Below are positions 24,532 to 34,495 of a stretch of DNA of 64,000 bases, piece after piece; positions within the stretch are counted from its first letter, which is position 1, and each line of letters begins with the position of its first letter. The position numbers and the translations under genes are program-made. The DNA is from Achromobacter kerstersii (GTDB taxonomy: Bacteria > Pseudomonadota > Gammaproteobacteria > Burkholderiales > Burkholderiaceae_B). Where the stretch lies: assembly GCF_902859595.1 (NCBI RefSeq), contig NZ_CADIJQ010000007.1, forward strand, positions 298,019 through 362,018, given 5' to 3'. A model generated the notes under the pieces. It made no database searches, was not told where the DNA came from, and worked only from the letters and a program-made list of their open reading frames with translations.

Positions 24532-25977
24532 ATGTTCACACTCGATAGACAGGGACGAGGCACGCTCGTCGATCAGATTTACGAGGGCGTGCAAGGGCTG
24601 ATCCATGTCGGCCACTGGCCCGTGGGCGCAAGGCTTCCGTCAGTGCGGCGATTGGCCAGCGATCTTGATGTCAGTATCTTCACCGTCTCGTCGGCCTATT
24701 CGCGGCTGGTCTCGGATGGTGTGCTGTTTTCGCGCGTGGGCGCCGGTTTTTTCGTGGCGCTGCCCAAGCCGGAAATCCTGAACGCGGAACACCCGGGCGC
24801 CGTGCAGCGGCCCGACTGCGCGGCAAATGTTGTGTTGAACGCGGTTGATCTCGGCAGATATGCCGTGCCTGCGGGGTCTGGATTCCTGCCGGAAGATTGG
24901 CTGGAAGACGCCATTCCGCCGGCGGTGGTTGGCCGCTTGATGCGCCAGGAAGTGTCCATTTCGACACCGGTCTCGGTGATGGGCTTGCCGCTGTTGCGTG
25001 AGCAGATCGCATCACGCCTGGCCAACATCAGGATCAATGCTCAGCCCACGCAGATTGTGACGACCTGCGGCGCAACGCATGCGTTTTCACTGGTCAGCGG
25101 GATGCTGCTGGGGCCGGGCGACACCGTGGTGGTTGAAGAGCCGGGCTATATGATGCACAAGGCGCAGCTCGTGAAAACGGGAGCGTCCATCGTGTCGGTG
25201 CCGCGCATGGCTGACGGGCCGGATCTGGACATGCTGGAAGCGGTGGCCAAACAGTACCGCCCCAAGGCGCTCGTGATTCAGCCCGTATTGCACAACCCGA
25301 CGGGCCTCACACTGTCGCCCGCGTGCGCGTATCGCCTGCTGATGCTTGCCGAACGCTATGGCTTTTATGTCATCGAAGACGACGTATTTGGCAGCCTGTG
25401 CACCGAACGCAATCTGCGCCTGAGTTCGCTGGATGGCTTGAGCCGCGTCTTCTACATCAGCAGCTTCACCAAAGTGCTGAGCCCCGCCTTGCGCGTCGGT
25501 TTCGTCGCGTGTCCGCCGGCATTCTGCGAACCCATCATCGAGGCGAAGATTCTGTCGGTGCAGCACAGTTCGTCATTGCAAGAAACAATCGTGGCGCATG
25601 TGTTGCGCTCGGGACGCTATCAGGCGCATCTGAGCGCCTTGCGCGGGCGCATTCTGAGGGCGCATTCGGCTGCGCGATTGGCCTTGTCCGAGGTGGGGGT
25701 GGCATTCGACGGGCCGCCCAACGATGGGCTGTTTCTTTGGGGAAGGCTGGGCGCGCAGGTTGATATCGACGGGCTTATTGATGCCGCATTTCGCGATGGG
25801 ATCTTTCTGCTGAGAGGGACGCTGTTTTCGGTCCGGGGCGATTTCGAGCGGCATATGCGCTTCAATATCGGCTATTCGAGCGACCCGCGTCTGTGCGCGT
25901 TGCTGGATCGCTTTCGTGTCGGCGTGGCCTCGGAGTCTATGGCCACGGACGCACGGGCACGAAAAAGACAGGCATGA
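24532..25977 (+). CDS. MocR-type GntR transcriptional regulator with aminotransferase domain
   Basis: 481 residues from ATG 24532. N-terminal GntR winged helix (about 1-75; LPSVRRLASDLDVSIFTVSSAYSRL in the recognition region) fused to a fold-type I PLP aminotransferase-like domain. The PLP-binding Lys lies in ISSFTKVLSPALRVGF and the NPTG motif in VLHNPTGLTLS. MocR proteins sense PLP or an amino-acid derivative and usually regulate the divergent neighbour, which here is the diiron-oxidase operon. A GGGAGG lies 16 bases before the ATG, too far for ideal spacing, so an in-frame alternative start nearer to it cannot be excluded. The gene ends at a terminator shared with tRNA-Gly. Confidence 0.9.
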   Translation: MFTLDRQGRGTLVDQIYEGVQGLIHVGHWPVGARLPSVRRLASDLDVSIFTVSSAYSRLVSDGVLFSRVGAGFFVALPKPEILNAEHPGAVQRPDCAANVVLNAVDLGRYAVPAGSGFLPEDWLEDAIPPAVVGRLMRQEVSISTPVSVMGLPLLREQIASRLANIRINAQPTQIVTTCGATHAFSLVSGMLLGPGDTVVVEEPGYMMHKAQLVKTGASIVSVPRMADGPDLDMLEAVAKQYRPKALVIQPVLHNPTGLTLSPACAYRLLMLAERYGFYVIEDDVFGSLCTERNLRLSSLDGLSRVFYISSFTKVLSPALRVGFVACPPAFCEPIIEAKILSVQHSSSLQETIVAHVLRSGRYQAHLSALRGRILRAHSAARLALSEVGVAFDGPPNDGLFLWGRLGAQVDIDGLIDAAFRDGIFLLRGTLFSVRGDFERHMRFNIGYSSDPRLCALLDRFRVGVASESMATDARARKRQA

Positions 25978-26001
25978 AAAAAGGGCCCGTAGGCCCTTTT
26001 T
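25977..26001. terminator. Bidirectional terminator (MocR gene / tRNA-Gly copy 2)
   Basis: A-run, AGGGCC / GGCCCT stem with a CGTA loop, T-run; nearly identical to the hairpin at 3470 beside the first tRNA-Gly. Confidence 0.85.
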
Positions 26002-26044
26002 AATGATTTGCAGAACTTCTGAAGAAACGCTGCAAATCTGAATT

Positions 26045-26120
26045 TGGAGCGGGAGACGAGTCTCGAACTCGCGACCTCAACCTTGGCAAGGTTGCGCTCT
26101 ACCAACTGAGCTACTCCCGC
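26045..26120 (-). tRNA. tRNA-Gly (GCC), copy 2
   Basis: 76 bases with encoded CCA, identical to the copy at 3542-3617, anticodon GCC in loop TTGCCAA. Confidence 0.97.
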
Positions 26121-26365
26121 ATGGGTTCCGACTTAGCACTGCTCAGAACCTGTTTTCTTATTCACTCTGATCAACTTGGTTATCGATCAGAAGGCGCGCA
26201 TCTTACATGATTTTTTTGAGTTTGTCATGAGCCTGATGTCTTTTTGCTTTTTTCGCCGAGATCTCTTTGCAGAGCGGCTGTTGAAAAAGGCAGTGAATTC
26301 AGACCCAAACACTCAATCAAGTAATATGAGCGAAGACAGAAACTATAGCACAACCCGTAGCACCC

Positions 26366-27412
26366 ATGTCAAATCCTTCTGCTATCAACCCGGCGCCAAG
26401 CGCGCTGATTCCCATCACGCAAGACCTGAGCCGGCTCAATACGCTGGGGCTGGCCTCTCAAGCCCAGGCGTTCGTGTCGCTGGACGATGTGGCGCAATTG
26501 CCCGCCTTGTCGGCTTTGGCGCGCGAAGCAGAATCGTTGCTGGTGTTAGGCGGGGGCAGCAATGTGGTGCTGCCCGAGCGAGTGCCGGGTCTGGTGGCCA
26601 AGGTTGCGTTAAAGGGCGTGCGTTTGCTGGAATCCCGGCCGGATGCCTGGATCATCGAGGCCGCTGGGGGCGAGAGCTGGCATGGCTTCGTCGAAACCTG
26701 CGTGAACAACGGATGGGATGGCCTGGAAAATCTGGCGCTGATTCCCGGTACCGTAGGCGCGGGCCCGGTGCAGAACATCGGCGCCTATGGCGTGGAGTTC
26801 GAAGAACGCTTTCACAGCCTCACGGCGTGGGATGTGCCGGCCGCAAGCCTGGTCGAGATGAGCGCGGCCGATTGCCGTTTTTCCTACCGTGACAGCGCTT
26901 TCAAGCACGATGCGCCCGGGCGCTGGATCATCGTCAGCGTGCGGTTCGCGCTGCCGCGCCCGTGGCAGCCGGTATTGGGATATCCCGACCTGCAGCGCCA
27001 TGCCGCGCTGGCCAAAGGGGCGCCCACCGCGCGTGGCATTTTCGACGCGGTCTGCGAGATTCGCCGCGCGAAACTGCCCGACCCCGCCGTGACCGGTAAT
27101 GCCGGCAGCTTCTTCAAGAACCCCATCGTTGCAGCCAACGTGCGCGATGGCTTGGCGGAGCGCTTTCCGGGGCTGGTCTCGTATGCGCAGCCCGACGGCC
27201 GCTACAAGCTGGCGGCAGGCTGGCTGATCGATCAGTGCGGCTGGAAGGGGCAAGCGCTGGGTGCGGCCGGTGTGCATGACCGGCAAGCGCTGGTGCTGGT
27301 AAACCGCGGCGGCGCCACGGCGGCCGACATCATGGGCCTGGCCCACGCCATCCAGGCGGCGGTGCAGGCGCGTTACGGCGTCAATCTGGAACCCGAACCC
27401 GTCGTGGTGTGA
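26366..27412 (+). CDS. murB: UDP-N-acetylenolpyruvoylglucosamine reductase
   Basis: Cytoplasmic flavoenzyme that reduces UDP-GlcNAc-enolpyruvate to UDP-MurNAc in peptidoglycan synthesis. 348 residues, E. coli-type (type I). FAD-binding region includes [10 protein letters not shown] (residues about 57-66) and [18 protein letters not shown] (about 128-145); catalytic Ser is in NAGSFFKNP (about 250) and the final Glu in the C-terminal EPEPVVV. It stands alone, with the tRNA gene on its left and a terminator shared with dapB on its right. Confidence 0.95.
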   Translation: MSNPSAINPAPSALIPITQDLSRLNTLGLASQAQAFVSLDDVAQLPALSALAREAESLLVLGGGSNVVLPERVPGLVAKVALKGVRLLESRPDAWIIEAAGGESWHGFVETCVNNGWDGLENLALIPGTVGAGPVQNIGAYGVEFEERFHSLTAWDVPAASLVEMSAADCRFSYRDSAFKHDAPGRWIIVSVRFALPRPWQPVLGYPDLQRHAALAKGAPTARGIFDAVCEIRRAKLPDPAVTGNAGSFFKNPIVAANVRDGLAERFPGLVSYAQPDGRYKLAAGWLIDQCGWKGQALGAAGVHDRQALVLVNRGGATAADIMGLAHAIQAAVQARYGVNLEPEPVVV

Positions 27413-27429
27413 ACGGCGCCTGGCAGACG

Positions 27430-27457
27430 AAAAAAAGGACCCTCAGGGGTCCTTTTT
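27430..27457. terminator. Bidirectional terminator (murB / dapB)
   Basis: A-run, AGGACCC / GGGTCCT stem with TCAG loop, T-run. It serves murB on the plus strand and dapB on the minus strand. Confidence 0.88.
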
Positions 27458-27465
27458 GATAGGCG

Positions 27466-27507
27466 CGAGCCCGAGCCCGAGCCCGAGTCCGAGCCCGAGC
27501 CAGAGCC
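27466..27507. repeat. 6-bp tandem repeat (GAGCCC), 7 copies
   Basis: Seven hexamers, four of them exactly GAGCCC and the others one base off. They lie between the dapB stop codon and the terminator, so they would be in the dapB 3' untranslated region. Confidence 0.88.
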
Positions 27508-27511
27508 AGGC

Positions 27512-28303
27512 TTAGAGCCCCAGCACCGACTGCATGTCGTACAGGCCGTTGTGCTTGTCTTCCAGGAAGCGCGTGGCGCGCAGCGCGCCTTCGGCGTAGG
27601 TCGCGCGGCTGCCCGAGCGGTGCGTGATTTCGATGCGTTCGCCGATGCCGCAGAACGACACCGTGTGATCGCCCACGATATCGCCGCCGCGCAGCACCGA
27701 GAAGCCGATGGTGCCGGGCTTGCGCACGCCGGTGTCGCCGTGGCGGCTCCAGGTGGCGACATCAGGCAGCGCCACATCCCAGGCCGACGCAATGGTTTCG
27801 CCCATCTTCAAGGCCGTGCCAGAGGGCGCATCAACCTTGTTGCGGTGGTGCGCTTCGAACACTTCGACGTCGTAGCCGGAATTCAGGATACGGGCGGCCA
27901 TGTCCAGCAACTTCAGCGTGGCGTTCACGCCCACGCTCATGTTGGGCGCGAACACGATGGCGATCTTTTGCGCGGCGACTTCAATCGCGGCGCGGCCGTT
28001 GTCGTCGAACCCAGTCGTGCCGATGACGGCGCGCGTGCCGTGCTTGACGCAAGCTTGCAGGTGTTCCAGCGTGCCTTCGGGGCGCGTGAAGTCGATCAGG
28101 CAATCAGCGTTGGCCAGGGCGTCGAGATCATCGGTGATGAGGACGCCCGTCTGTTTGCCCAACGGTGCGCCGGCATCCTGGCCCAGGGCGGTTGAACCCT
28201 TGCGGTCCAGCGCAACCGTCAGTTGCAGGTCGGTGGACTTGAGGATGGCGTCGATCAGCATTTGGCCCATACGGCCGCTGGCGCCGGCAATTGCAATACG
28301 CAT
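27512..28303 (-). CDS. dapB: 4-hydroxy-tetrahydrodipicolinate reductase
   Basis: NAD(P)H-dependent reductase of the lysine/diaminopimelate pathway, cytoplasmic. 263 residues. N-terminal Rossmann motif [10 protein letters not shown] (about 4-13), the GTTGF loop near 98 and the catalytic/substrate motif [16 protein letters not shown] (about 152-167) are all present. It starts 17 bases after bamE on the same strand, so the two are probably co-transcribed. Confidence 0.96.
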   Translation of the reverse strand: MRIAIAGASGRMGQMLIDAILKSTDLQLTVALDRKGSTALGQDAGAPLGKQTGVLITDDLDALANADCLIDFTRPEGTLEHLQACVKHGTRAVIGTTGFDDNGRAAIEVAAQKIAIVFAPNMSVGVNATLKLLDMAARILNSGYDVEVFEAHHRNKVDAPSGTALKMGETIASAWDVALPDVATWSRHGDTGVRKPGTIGFSVLRGGDIVGDHTVSFCGIGERIEITHRSGSRATYAEGALRATRFLEDKHNGLYDMQSVLGL

Positions 28304-28320
28304 GAAAAAAATCCTTGGGG

Positions 28321-28863
28321 TTACCGGAGCGGCTCGGGCGCGTTGCCGGGCTGGCCGGGGTACTGGTTCAGCGGGCTGACGGGGGCGGCGGAGTCACGCT
28401 TTTGCAGCGCTTCGTCTTCCTTGATCCGCTCCATGTCCCGGTCCAGGCGCGTGTCGGCCTTTTCGTCCGCCGTGCTGCTGGGCGTATTCAGTTGATACGG
28501 CTGCAGGTCGGGTTGCTTGTCGCCTTCCCAGCGGGTCAGGCGGTCGTTCTCGAACCAGACGGTGAACTTGCGTTCACGGGCTTCGCCGTAGCCGGGCTTG
28601 TAGTAGTAGGGGTAGTCCCAGCGGTTGGCGTGCAGGACGCTGGTCAGCGTGGGGCTGCCCAACGCGAAGCGCACTTGCTCGCGCGTCATGCCCGGCTGCA
28701 ACAGGGAGACTTGCTCCTGGGTGATCCAGTTGCCCTGCTGGACACCGGCTTTGTAGGGGAAGCCCCACTTGTCCCCCGAGCAACCGGCAAGAGCGACGGC
28801 CAGGGCGGCAACGGCCAATCCGGTCTTCAGTGAGCGGGAGGGAATTCGTGCAATCATGGACAC
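28321..28863 (-). CDS. bamE: Outer-membrane assembly lipoprotein BamE
   Basis: Lipoprotein subunit of the BAM complex that inserts beta-barrel proteins into the outer membrane. 180 residues with a lipobox LAGC near residue 28 and the SmpA/OmlA core: [23 protein letters not shown] followed by [12 protein letters not shown] and YPYYYKPG (motifs at about residues 37-95). The C-terminal 60 residues are a hydrophilic tail rich in D, E and P. The GTG at 28863 has AGGGG at good spacing; ATG 28857, two codons in, is an alternative. It is divergent from fur, a conserved betaproteobacterial arrangement. Confidence 0.92.
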   Translation of the reverse strand: MSMIARIPSRSLKTGLAVAALAVALAGCSGDKWGFPYKAGVQQGNWITQEQVSLLQPGMTREQVRFALGSPTLTSVLHANRWDYPYYYKPGYGEARERKFTVWFENDRLTRWEGDKQPDLQPYQLNTPSSTADEKADTRLDRDMERIKEDEALQKRDSAAPVSPLNQYPGQPGNAPEPLR

Positions 28864-29013
28864 TACGCGCCCCTATTATTTGGAAGCAGACAAAACCGTT
28901 ATCATAAAGGTTTCATAAGGATAGTTCCGCGGGGCGGCATGAATTCAGGTGAGCCGGCTCGCGGCGCACCCCAATCCTTGCCCATGCCAACGCGGACGGA
29001 GAGCGATTACACC

Positions 29014-29433
29014 ATGAGCGACCAAAGCGAACTGAAGAACATGGGTTTGAAGGCGACGTTTCCGCGCCTGAAAATTCTTGATATTTTCCGCAAATCCGAC
29101 CAGCGGCACCTTAGCGCCGAAGACGTTTACCGCGCCCTGATTGGCGAAAACGTCGAAATTGGCCTGGCAACGGTCTATCGCGTGCTGACGCAGTTCGAAC
29201 AAGCCGGCATTCTTGCCCGCAGCCAGTTCGACAGCGGCAAGGCCGTGTTCGAGCTCAATGACGGCGATCACCACGATCACCTGATTTGTACGAATTGCGG
29301 CACGGTGGTCGAGTTCTCAGACCCGGACATCGAAAAGCGCCAGCAGAAGATTGCCAAAGACAACGGCTTTGCGCTGGAAAGCCATGCCATGGTGCTTTAC
29401 GGCATCTGCGGCAGCTGCATGAAAGGCCGCTAA
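29014..29433 (+). CDS. fur: Ferric uptake regulator
   Basis: Fe(II)-responsive repressor of iron-uptake genes. 139 residues from ATG 29014, the normal Fur length starting [15 protein letters not shown]; an in-frame upstream ATG at 28939 would add 25 unlikely residues. Winged helix in the first 80 residues ([14 protein letters not shown] recognition region); metal-site [11 protein letters not shown] at about 86-96 and the C-terminal CGSC pair. The 150-base gap to divergent bamE contains AT-rich TTATCATAA/TTCATAA segments around 28905-28920 that could hold a promoter or autoregulatory Fur box. Confidence 0.96.
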   Translation: MSDQSELKNMGLKATFPRLKILDIFRKSDQRHLSAEDVYRALIGENVEIGLATVYRVLTQFEQAGILARSQFDSGKAVFELNDGDHHDHLICTNCGTVVEFSDPDIEKRQQKIAKDNGFALESHAMVLYGICGSCMKGR

Positions 29434-29490
29434 TCCGCTAGCGTCCGCCCCACGGTCCGTGGCCGCGCTCACTGCGGGCCAGTGAGATCA

Positions 29491-29520
29491 AAAGCCCCTC
29501 ATATTAGTAGGGGCTTTTTT
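29491..29520 (+). terminator. Intrinsic terminator after fur
   Basis: AGCCCCT / AGGGGCT arms, 9-base loop, six T. Confidence 0.85.
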
Positions 29521-29535
29521 TATGGGCGCCATCTA

Positions 29536-29566
29536 TAAAAAAGCCCCCGGGCCTGAGCGCGGGGGC
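29536..29566 (-). terminator. Intrinsic terminator after recN
   Basis: Read on the minus strand: GCCCCCG / CGGGGGC stem followed by T6. It lies 36 bases past the recN stop. Confidence 0.8.
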
Positions 29567-29601
29567 GGTCTGTTTTTCTAGCCGGTGACGCACCGAAGGC
29601 G

Positions 29602-31266
29602 TCATTCACCCGCGGGGTGGCGGAATCCTTCAAGCATCTCGCGCGCGTGTTCTCGCGTGGTGGCGGTGAGCTTGATGCCACCCAGCATCCGGGCGATCTC
29701 TTCGACGCGGTCGGCTGCGTCCAGCTCTTCGATGCTGGAGCGCGTGGTGCCGCGTGATTCGGTCTTGCTGACCAGGAACTGGTTGTTGGCGCAGGCGGCC
29801 ACTTGCGGCAAGTGCGTGACGCACAGCACCTGATGGCGTTCGCCGAGTTCGCGCAAGAGTTTGCCAACCGCTTCGGCTACCGCGCCGCCAACACCGCTAT
29901 CGACTTCGTCGAAGATCAGCGTGGGCACGCGAGCCGCGCGGCTGGCGATGACGGACAGCGCCAGCGAAATACGCGATAGTTCGCCGCCCGAGGCCACCTT
30001 GGCCAGGGGGCGGGGCGTGGTGCCAGCATGGCCGGCCACCAGGAATTCCACTTGTTCATTGCCATGCGCGGACGGCGCGGAAGCGGCCAGCGTGGGCTCA
30101 AACTTGCCGCCTTGCATGGCCAGCGTCTGCATGGCCAGCGTGACTTGTTTGCCGAGGTCTTTTGCGACCTTGCGGCGGGCCGTGGTGAGTTTCGCCGCGG
30201 CCGTGTCGTACTGGGCCTGCGCCGTGACGGCTTGGGCGCGCAGCGCGTCGATGTCGCCTGCGGCCTGCAACGCGGCCAGTTCGGCGTGCAGCGCATCGCG
30301 CAACTCGCACAAGCCATTGGGTTCGGTGCGGAATTTGCGGGCGGTTTCGAACACCAGGCCTAGCCGCGCTTCCACGTCGGCCAGCCGCTTCGGGTCGAGA
30401 TCGACGCGGCTGACGTAATTGTTCAGGTCAGACACGGCTTCGCTGATGGCGATGCGAGCCGATTCCAGTTCGTCATACACGCCTTGCAGGCCGGGGTCGT
30501 GCCGAAGCAACTGCTGGATGCGGGAGTTGGCGGAGGTCACGCGGTGATGCGCGGAGTCGCCTTCGCCGTCCAGTGCTTCAAGAATTTGCGAGGCGCCGTC
30601 CAGCAGCGATTGCGAATGCGACAGCCGCGTGTGCTCGGATTGCAGCGATTCCCATTCGTCCGGGCCTAATGCCAATTGGTCCAGCTCGTCGACCTGCCAT
30701 TGCAGGCGGTCGCGTTCGGTGGCCAGGCTGGCCGCATCTTTTTCGGCCGCTTCCAATTGCCGCGCCAGCGCGCGCCACTGCTTCCATGCCTGGCCGACGG
30801 CTTGGCGCAGATCGCCATGGCCGCCGTGGGCGTCGAGCAAGTCGCGTTGGGCATCAGGGCGCATCAGGCTTTGATGGGCGTGCTGGCCGTGGATATCGAC
30901 CAGGCTATCGCCCAGTTCGCGCAGTTGTGCGACGGTGGCCGGCGTGCCATTGATGTAGGCGCGGCTGCGGCCTTGCGCATCGATTACGCGGCGCAGCGAC
31001 AGTTCGTCGTCCGCATCAATCTCGCGTTCGGCCAGCCAGGCGTGCAGGGATTTGGGCGTGTCGAAGACGGCGGTGATGTCGGCGCGCGCAGCACCTTCGC
31101 GCAGCATGCTGGCGTCGCCGCGTTCGCCCAGCGTCAGTGCCAGCGCGTCCACGAGGATGGATTTGCCCGCGCCGGTTTCACCAGAAAAGACGGTAAAGCC
31201 GGGGCCAAAATGGATTTCCGTTTGTTCGACGATGACGAAGTCGCGGATATGCAGGGTGCGCAGCAT
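29602..31266 (-). CDS. recN: DNA repair protein RecN
   Basis: SMC-like ATPase that holds DNA ends together in double-strand break repair. 554 residues, family length. N-terminal Walker A FSGETGAGKSILVDAL (about 28-43), a long central helical coiled-coil region rich in E, Q, A and R (about 155-380), the ABC signature LAKVASGGELSRI (about 425-440) and Walker B TLIFDEVDSGVGG (about 460-472). It follows nadK by 13 bases on the same strand, a conserved pair in beta- and gammaproteobacteria. Confidence 0.96.
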   Translation of the reverse strand: MLRTLHIRDFVIVEQTEIHFGPGFTVFSGETGAGKSILVDALALTLGERGDASMLREGAARADITAVFDTPKSLHAWLAEREIDADDELSLRRVIDAQGRSRAYINGTPATVAQLRELGDSLVDIHGQHAHQSLMRPDAQRDLLDAHGGHGDLRQAVGQAWKQWRALARQLEAAEKDAASLATERDRLQWQVDELDQLALGPDEWESLQSEHTRLSHSQSLLDGASQILEALDGEGDSAHHRVTSANSRIQQLLRHDPGLQGVYDELESARIAISEAVSDLNNYVSRVDLDPKRLADVEARLGLVFETARKFRTEPNGLCELRDALHAELAALQAAGDIDALRAQAVTAQAQYDTAAAKLTTARRKVAKDLGKQVTLAMQTLAMQGGKFEPTLAASAPSAHGNEQVEFLVAGHAGTTPRPLAKVASGGELSRISLALSVIASRAARVPTLIFDEVDSGVGGAVAEAVGKLLRELGERHQVLCVTHLPQVAACANNQFLVSKTESRGTTRSSIEELDAADRVEEIARMLGGIKLTATTREHAREMLEGFRHPAGE

Positions 31267-31279
31267 GTCGGGGCGCTTA

Positions 31280-32179
31280 CTACTCTACGTTGTCGGTGGC
31301 CTGGGGCATCAGGTTCCAGTGCAGCTTGCGGCGCAGGGTGGAAAAGAAGCTGTAGCCTTCAGGGTGCACGAAGCGGATGGTGTACGGCGCGCGCTGCACG
31401 ACGATGCGGTCGCCGGGTTGTAGGTCGGACCAGGTTTGCATGTCGAAATGCACACTGGCGCCAACTTCCACGCGGCCCATTGCCGTCAGTGTCATGTTCA
31501 GCACGCCCGTGTCAGGTATCACGATAGGGCGGTTTGACAGCGTTTGCGGGGCCACGGGCACCAGCACCATGGCGTTCATGCCGGGATGCAGGATGGGGCC
31601 GTTGGCAGACAGCGCATACGCGGTTGAGCCGGTGGGCGTGGCGATGATCAGGCCGTCGGCGCGCTGCGTGTACATGAAGGCGCCGTCCAGCTCGACGCGC
31701 ACTTCGATCATGCCGCCGCGGCCGGCGCGGTTCAGCACGACGTCGTTCAGCGCCGACGCGGAATACATTTTTTGATCGCCGCGCCACACGCTGCCTTCCA
31801 GCAGCATGCGTTCTTCGATCTGGAAGCTGCCTTCCAGTACACGCGCCAGCGCGCCGTGCGCGTCTTGCAGCGGAATGTCGGTGATGAAGCCCAATCGGCC
31901 GTGGTTGATGCCGACCAGCGGCACGCCATAGGGGGCCAGATGCCGGCCCGCGCCCAGCACGGTGCCATCGCCGCCCATCACGACGGCCAGCGAGGCATTC
32001 TGGCCAATCTCTTCGAGGGTAGCGACGGGGTATTCGGTCAGGCCGGTGTTGCGCGCGGTGTCCGCATCGATAAGCACGTGCCTGCCCGCTTGCGTCAGCG
32101 CGTGCGCAAGTGCTCTCAGCGGTGTGTCCAGGCCGGTGTCCTGGTATCTGCCGATCAGGGCGACGGTAGGAAAGTGCAT
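31280..32179 (-). CDS. nadK: NAD kinase
   Basis: Phosphorylates NAD to NADP in the cytoplasm. 299 residues from ATG 32179 ([12 protein letters not shown]); an in-frame ATG 39 bases upstream would add a non-conserved extension. The GGDGT ATP-binding motif ([16 protein letters not shown], near residue 70), a [10 protein letters not shown] motif (about 97-106) and [16 protein letters not shown] (about 187-202) are diagnostic. It is divergent from hrcA across a 141-base gap and heads the nadK-recN operon. Confidence 0.96.
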   Translation of the reverse strand: MHFPTVALIGRYQDTGLDTPLRALAHALTQAGRHVLIDADTARNTGLTEYPVATLEEIGQNASLAVVMGGDGTVLGAGRHLAPYGVPLVGINHGRLGFITDIPLQDAHGALARVLEGSFQIEERMLLEGSVWRGDQKMYSASALNDVVLNRAGRGGMIEVRVELDGAFMYTQRADGLIIATPTGSTAYALSANGPILHPGMNAMVLVPVAPQTLSNRPIVIPDTGVLNMTLTAMGRVEVGASVHFDMQTWSDLQPGDRIVVQRAPYTIRFVHPEGYSFFSTLRRKLHWNLMPQATDNVE

Positions 32180-32320
32180 GGCTGCGTGCGTATCAAAAAG
32201 GCGGAATCCGAAAGCCAAAACGTGCCCCGAATGGGCGGTTTAGCCGATTATATGGGGCCGCATATCTGCTTGCGGGACAAAAATCGCCTTAATTGGAAAA
32301 GATTCCCTAAAATACCTGCT

Positions 32321-33325
32321 ATGGATGACCGCGCACGCGCACTACTGAAAGCGTTGATAGAACGCTACATCGCCGATGGGCAGCCCGTCGGCTCGCGGAC
32401 GCTATCGAAAGTCTTCGATTTGTCCCCAGCCACCATCCGCAATGTCATGGCGGATCTTGAAGAGCTGGGGCTGATCCACAGTCCGCACACCTCCGCCGGC
32501 CGGGTTCCCACGCCGCGGGGCTATCGCATGTTCGTCGATTCCCTGCTTGCGGTGCAGTCCTATCAGCTGCAACCCCACAACATGGGCGAAATGCTGTCGG
32601 CCGCCGAACCCACGCGCGCCGTCAACGCGGCCGCCGCCTTGCTGTCGAACCTGACGCAATTCGCAGGCGTGGTGCTGACGCCCAAGCGCGCTCAGGTGTT
32701 CCGCCAGATTGAATTCATCCGCCTGTCCGACAAGCGGGTGCTGCTGATCATCGTCACGCCCGATGGCGACGTCCAGAACCGCATCCTCTTTGTGCAGCGC
32801 GATTACGTCGAAGCTGAATTGCTGGAAGCCGGCAATTTCTTCAACATGCATTTCGCCGGCAAGTCCTTCAATGCGGTGCGGCAAACGCTGTCGACCGAGC
32901 TCGCCCAACTGCGCGAAGACATCTCACGCCTGATGCAGGCGGCGGTGGAAGCCAGCGCGGAAGCGGCGGAAGATGGCGACGCCATGATCATTTCCGGCGA
33001 ACGCAAGCTGCTTGACGTGACGGACATCGCGTCCGACATGGACCGCCTGCGCAAAATGTTTTCGCTGTTCGAAAAGAAGACCGACCTGCTGCAACTGCTG
33101 GACGTGTCCAGCCGCGCGCAGGGCGTGCAGATCTACATCGGCGGCGACTCGCAACTGGTGCCGATGGAAGAAGTGTCGGTCATCACCGCGCCTTACGGCG
33201 TGGACGGCAAGGTGGTGGGCACGCTGGGCGTGATCGGCCCCACCCGCATGGCTTACGAGCGCGTCATTCCCATCGTGGACATCACGGCGCGCTTGTTGTC
33301 CAACGCCCTCAGCCACAACCAGTAG
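32321..33325 (+). CDS. hrcA: Heat-inducible transcription repressor HrcA
   Basis: Repressor that binds CIRCE operators of chaperone operons. 334 residues from ATG 32321 ([12 protein letters not shown]). N-terminal winged helix with [28 protein letters not shown] (split at residues 26-43 and 44-53), then the HrcA core domains ending in the conserved NALSHNQ. No CIRCE operator was seen in the window, so its targets (probably groESL) lie elsewhere, while grpE and dnaK here carry sigma-32-type promoters. A TAAAAT box lies directly before the ATG, and no good ribosome site is visible. Confidence 0.94.
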   Translation: MDDRARALLKALIERYIADGQPVGSRTLSKVFDLSPATIRNVMADLEELGLIHSPHTSAGRVPTPRGYRMFVDSLLAVQSYQLQPHNMGEMLSAAEPTRAVNAAAALLSNLTQFAGVVLTPKRAQVFRQIEFIRLSDKRVLLIIVTPDGDVQNRILFVQRDYVEAELLEAGNFFNMHFAGKSFNAVRQTLSTELAQLREDISRLMQAAVEASAEAAEDGDAMIISGERKLLDVTDIASDMDRLRKMFSLFEKKTDLLQLLDVSSRAQGVQIYIGGDSQLVPMEEVSVITAPYGVDGKVVGTLGVIGPTRMAYERVIPIVDITARLLSNALSHNQ

Positions 33326-33370
33326 TTCCATTCAAAGCTACATCCTCCTTGCGGAGGAAGGGGAGTTTTT

Positions 33371-34495
33371 GTGTTTCTTCGCCTGTTCAAGTATCTATGG
33401 CCTGAACGCTATCTGCCGGAAACCGAGCAGGACGACCCCTTCAACGAAGATCCGCCGCCGCGTGGCCTGGACAAGATCGGCGTGCTGCTGGTGAACCTGG
33501 GCACGCCGGACACCCCCAGCAAGAAGGACATCAAGAAGTACCTGGGCGAATTCCTGTCCGACCCGCGCGTCATCGAAATTCCCCGTTATTTGTGGAAACC
33601 CATCCTGCACGGTCTGGTGCTGACGCTGCGCCCGAAGAAGCTCGCGCCGCGCTACGCCGGCGTGTGGCTCAAAGAGGGTTCGCCGCTGATGGTCTACAGC
33701 CAGCGCCAGGCGGAAGGCGTGCGCGCGGCCTTGCAACAGTCTGGCATTAATGCCGTCGTGGAATTGGGGATGCGCTATGGCAATCCGTCGATTCCCGATG
33801 CGATGACACGATTGCGCGCCGCTGGCTGCGAACGCATCCTGACCGTGCCGCTGTATCCGCAATACGCCGCGAGCACCACGGCCACCGTCGTGGATGCGGT
33901 CACCCGCCATGCGGGGCGGCTGCGCGATCAGCCAGAACTGCGCTTCACCAAGCGTTTCCATGAAGACCCGGCCTGGCTGGACCCATTGGCGGCCAGCATC
34001 GAGTCCTTTTGGCGCGAACGTGGCAAACCGCAGAAGTTGGTAATGAGCTTTCACGGCCTGCCGCGCTATTCGATCGAATTGGGCGACCCGTATTACCGCG
34101 ATTGCATGGAGTCGGCGCGGTTGTTGTCGCAACGCCTGTCGCTGCCGCGTGAGCAGATCGAAGTCACGTTCCAAAGCCGCTTCGGCACTGCGCGCTGGCT
34201 GGAGCCGTACACCGAACCTACGCTTAAGGCGCTGGCTGCCTCGGGCATTACCGAGGTGGATGTGGTGTGCCCGGGATTTGTGGCAGACTGTCTGGAAACG
34301 CTGGAAGAGATCAGCCTTGAATGCCGCGACGCCTTTATCGAGGCGGGCGGCAAGCAGTTCCGCTATATCCCGGCGCTGAACGACGATCCCGACTGGATCG
34401 CCGGCTTGGCCAGGTTGGTGGAACGGAACTTGCAGGGGTGGCCTCTGACTGCCCAGCCCATCACGGACTTGAAGGAGAAGGCGCATGCACCATGA
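33371..34495 (+). CDS. hemH: Ferrochelatase
   Basis: Inserts Fe(II) into protoporphyrin IX, the last step of haem synthesis, at the cytoplasmic face of the membrane. 374 residues from GTG 33371, preceded by a GGAGGAAGGGGAG purine run. Motifs: LLVNLGTPDTP (about 39-49), the MSFHGLPRYSIELGDPY active-site His region (about 224-240) and the late CPGFVADCLETLEEI motif (about 300-314) with the catalytic Glu. Its stop overlaps the start of the next small gene by 11 bases. Confidence 0.95.
   Translation: MFLRLFKYLWPERYLPETEQDDPFNEDPPPRGLDKIGVLLVNLGTPDTPSKKDIKKYLGEFLSDPRVIEIPRYLWKPILHGLVLTLRPKKLAPRYAGVWLKEGSPLMVYSQRQAEGVRAALQQSGINAVVELGMRYGNPSIPDAMTRLRAAGCERILTVPLYPQYAASTTATVVDAVTRHAGRLRDQPELRFTKRFHEDPAWLDPLAASIESFWRERGKPQKLVMSFHGLPRYSIELGDPYYRDCMESARLLSQRLSLPREQIEVTFQSRFGTARWLEPYTEPTLKALAASGITEVDVVCPGFVADCLETLEEISLECRDAFIEAGGKQFRYIPALNDDPDWIAGLARLVERNLQGWPLTAQPITDLKEKAHAP

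Noticed and set aside
26133..26150. CIRCE operator half-site (TTAGCACT) near the second tRNA-Gly
   Set aside because: Only one arm is present; the matching GAGTGCTAA arm is missing and the neighbours are not chaperone genes.
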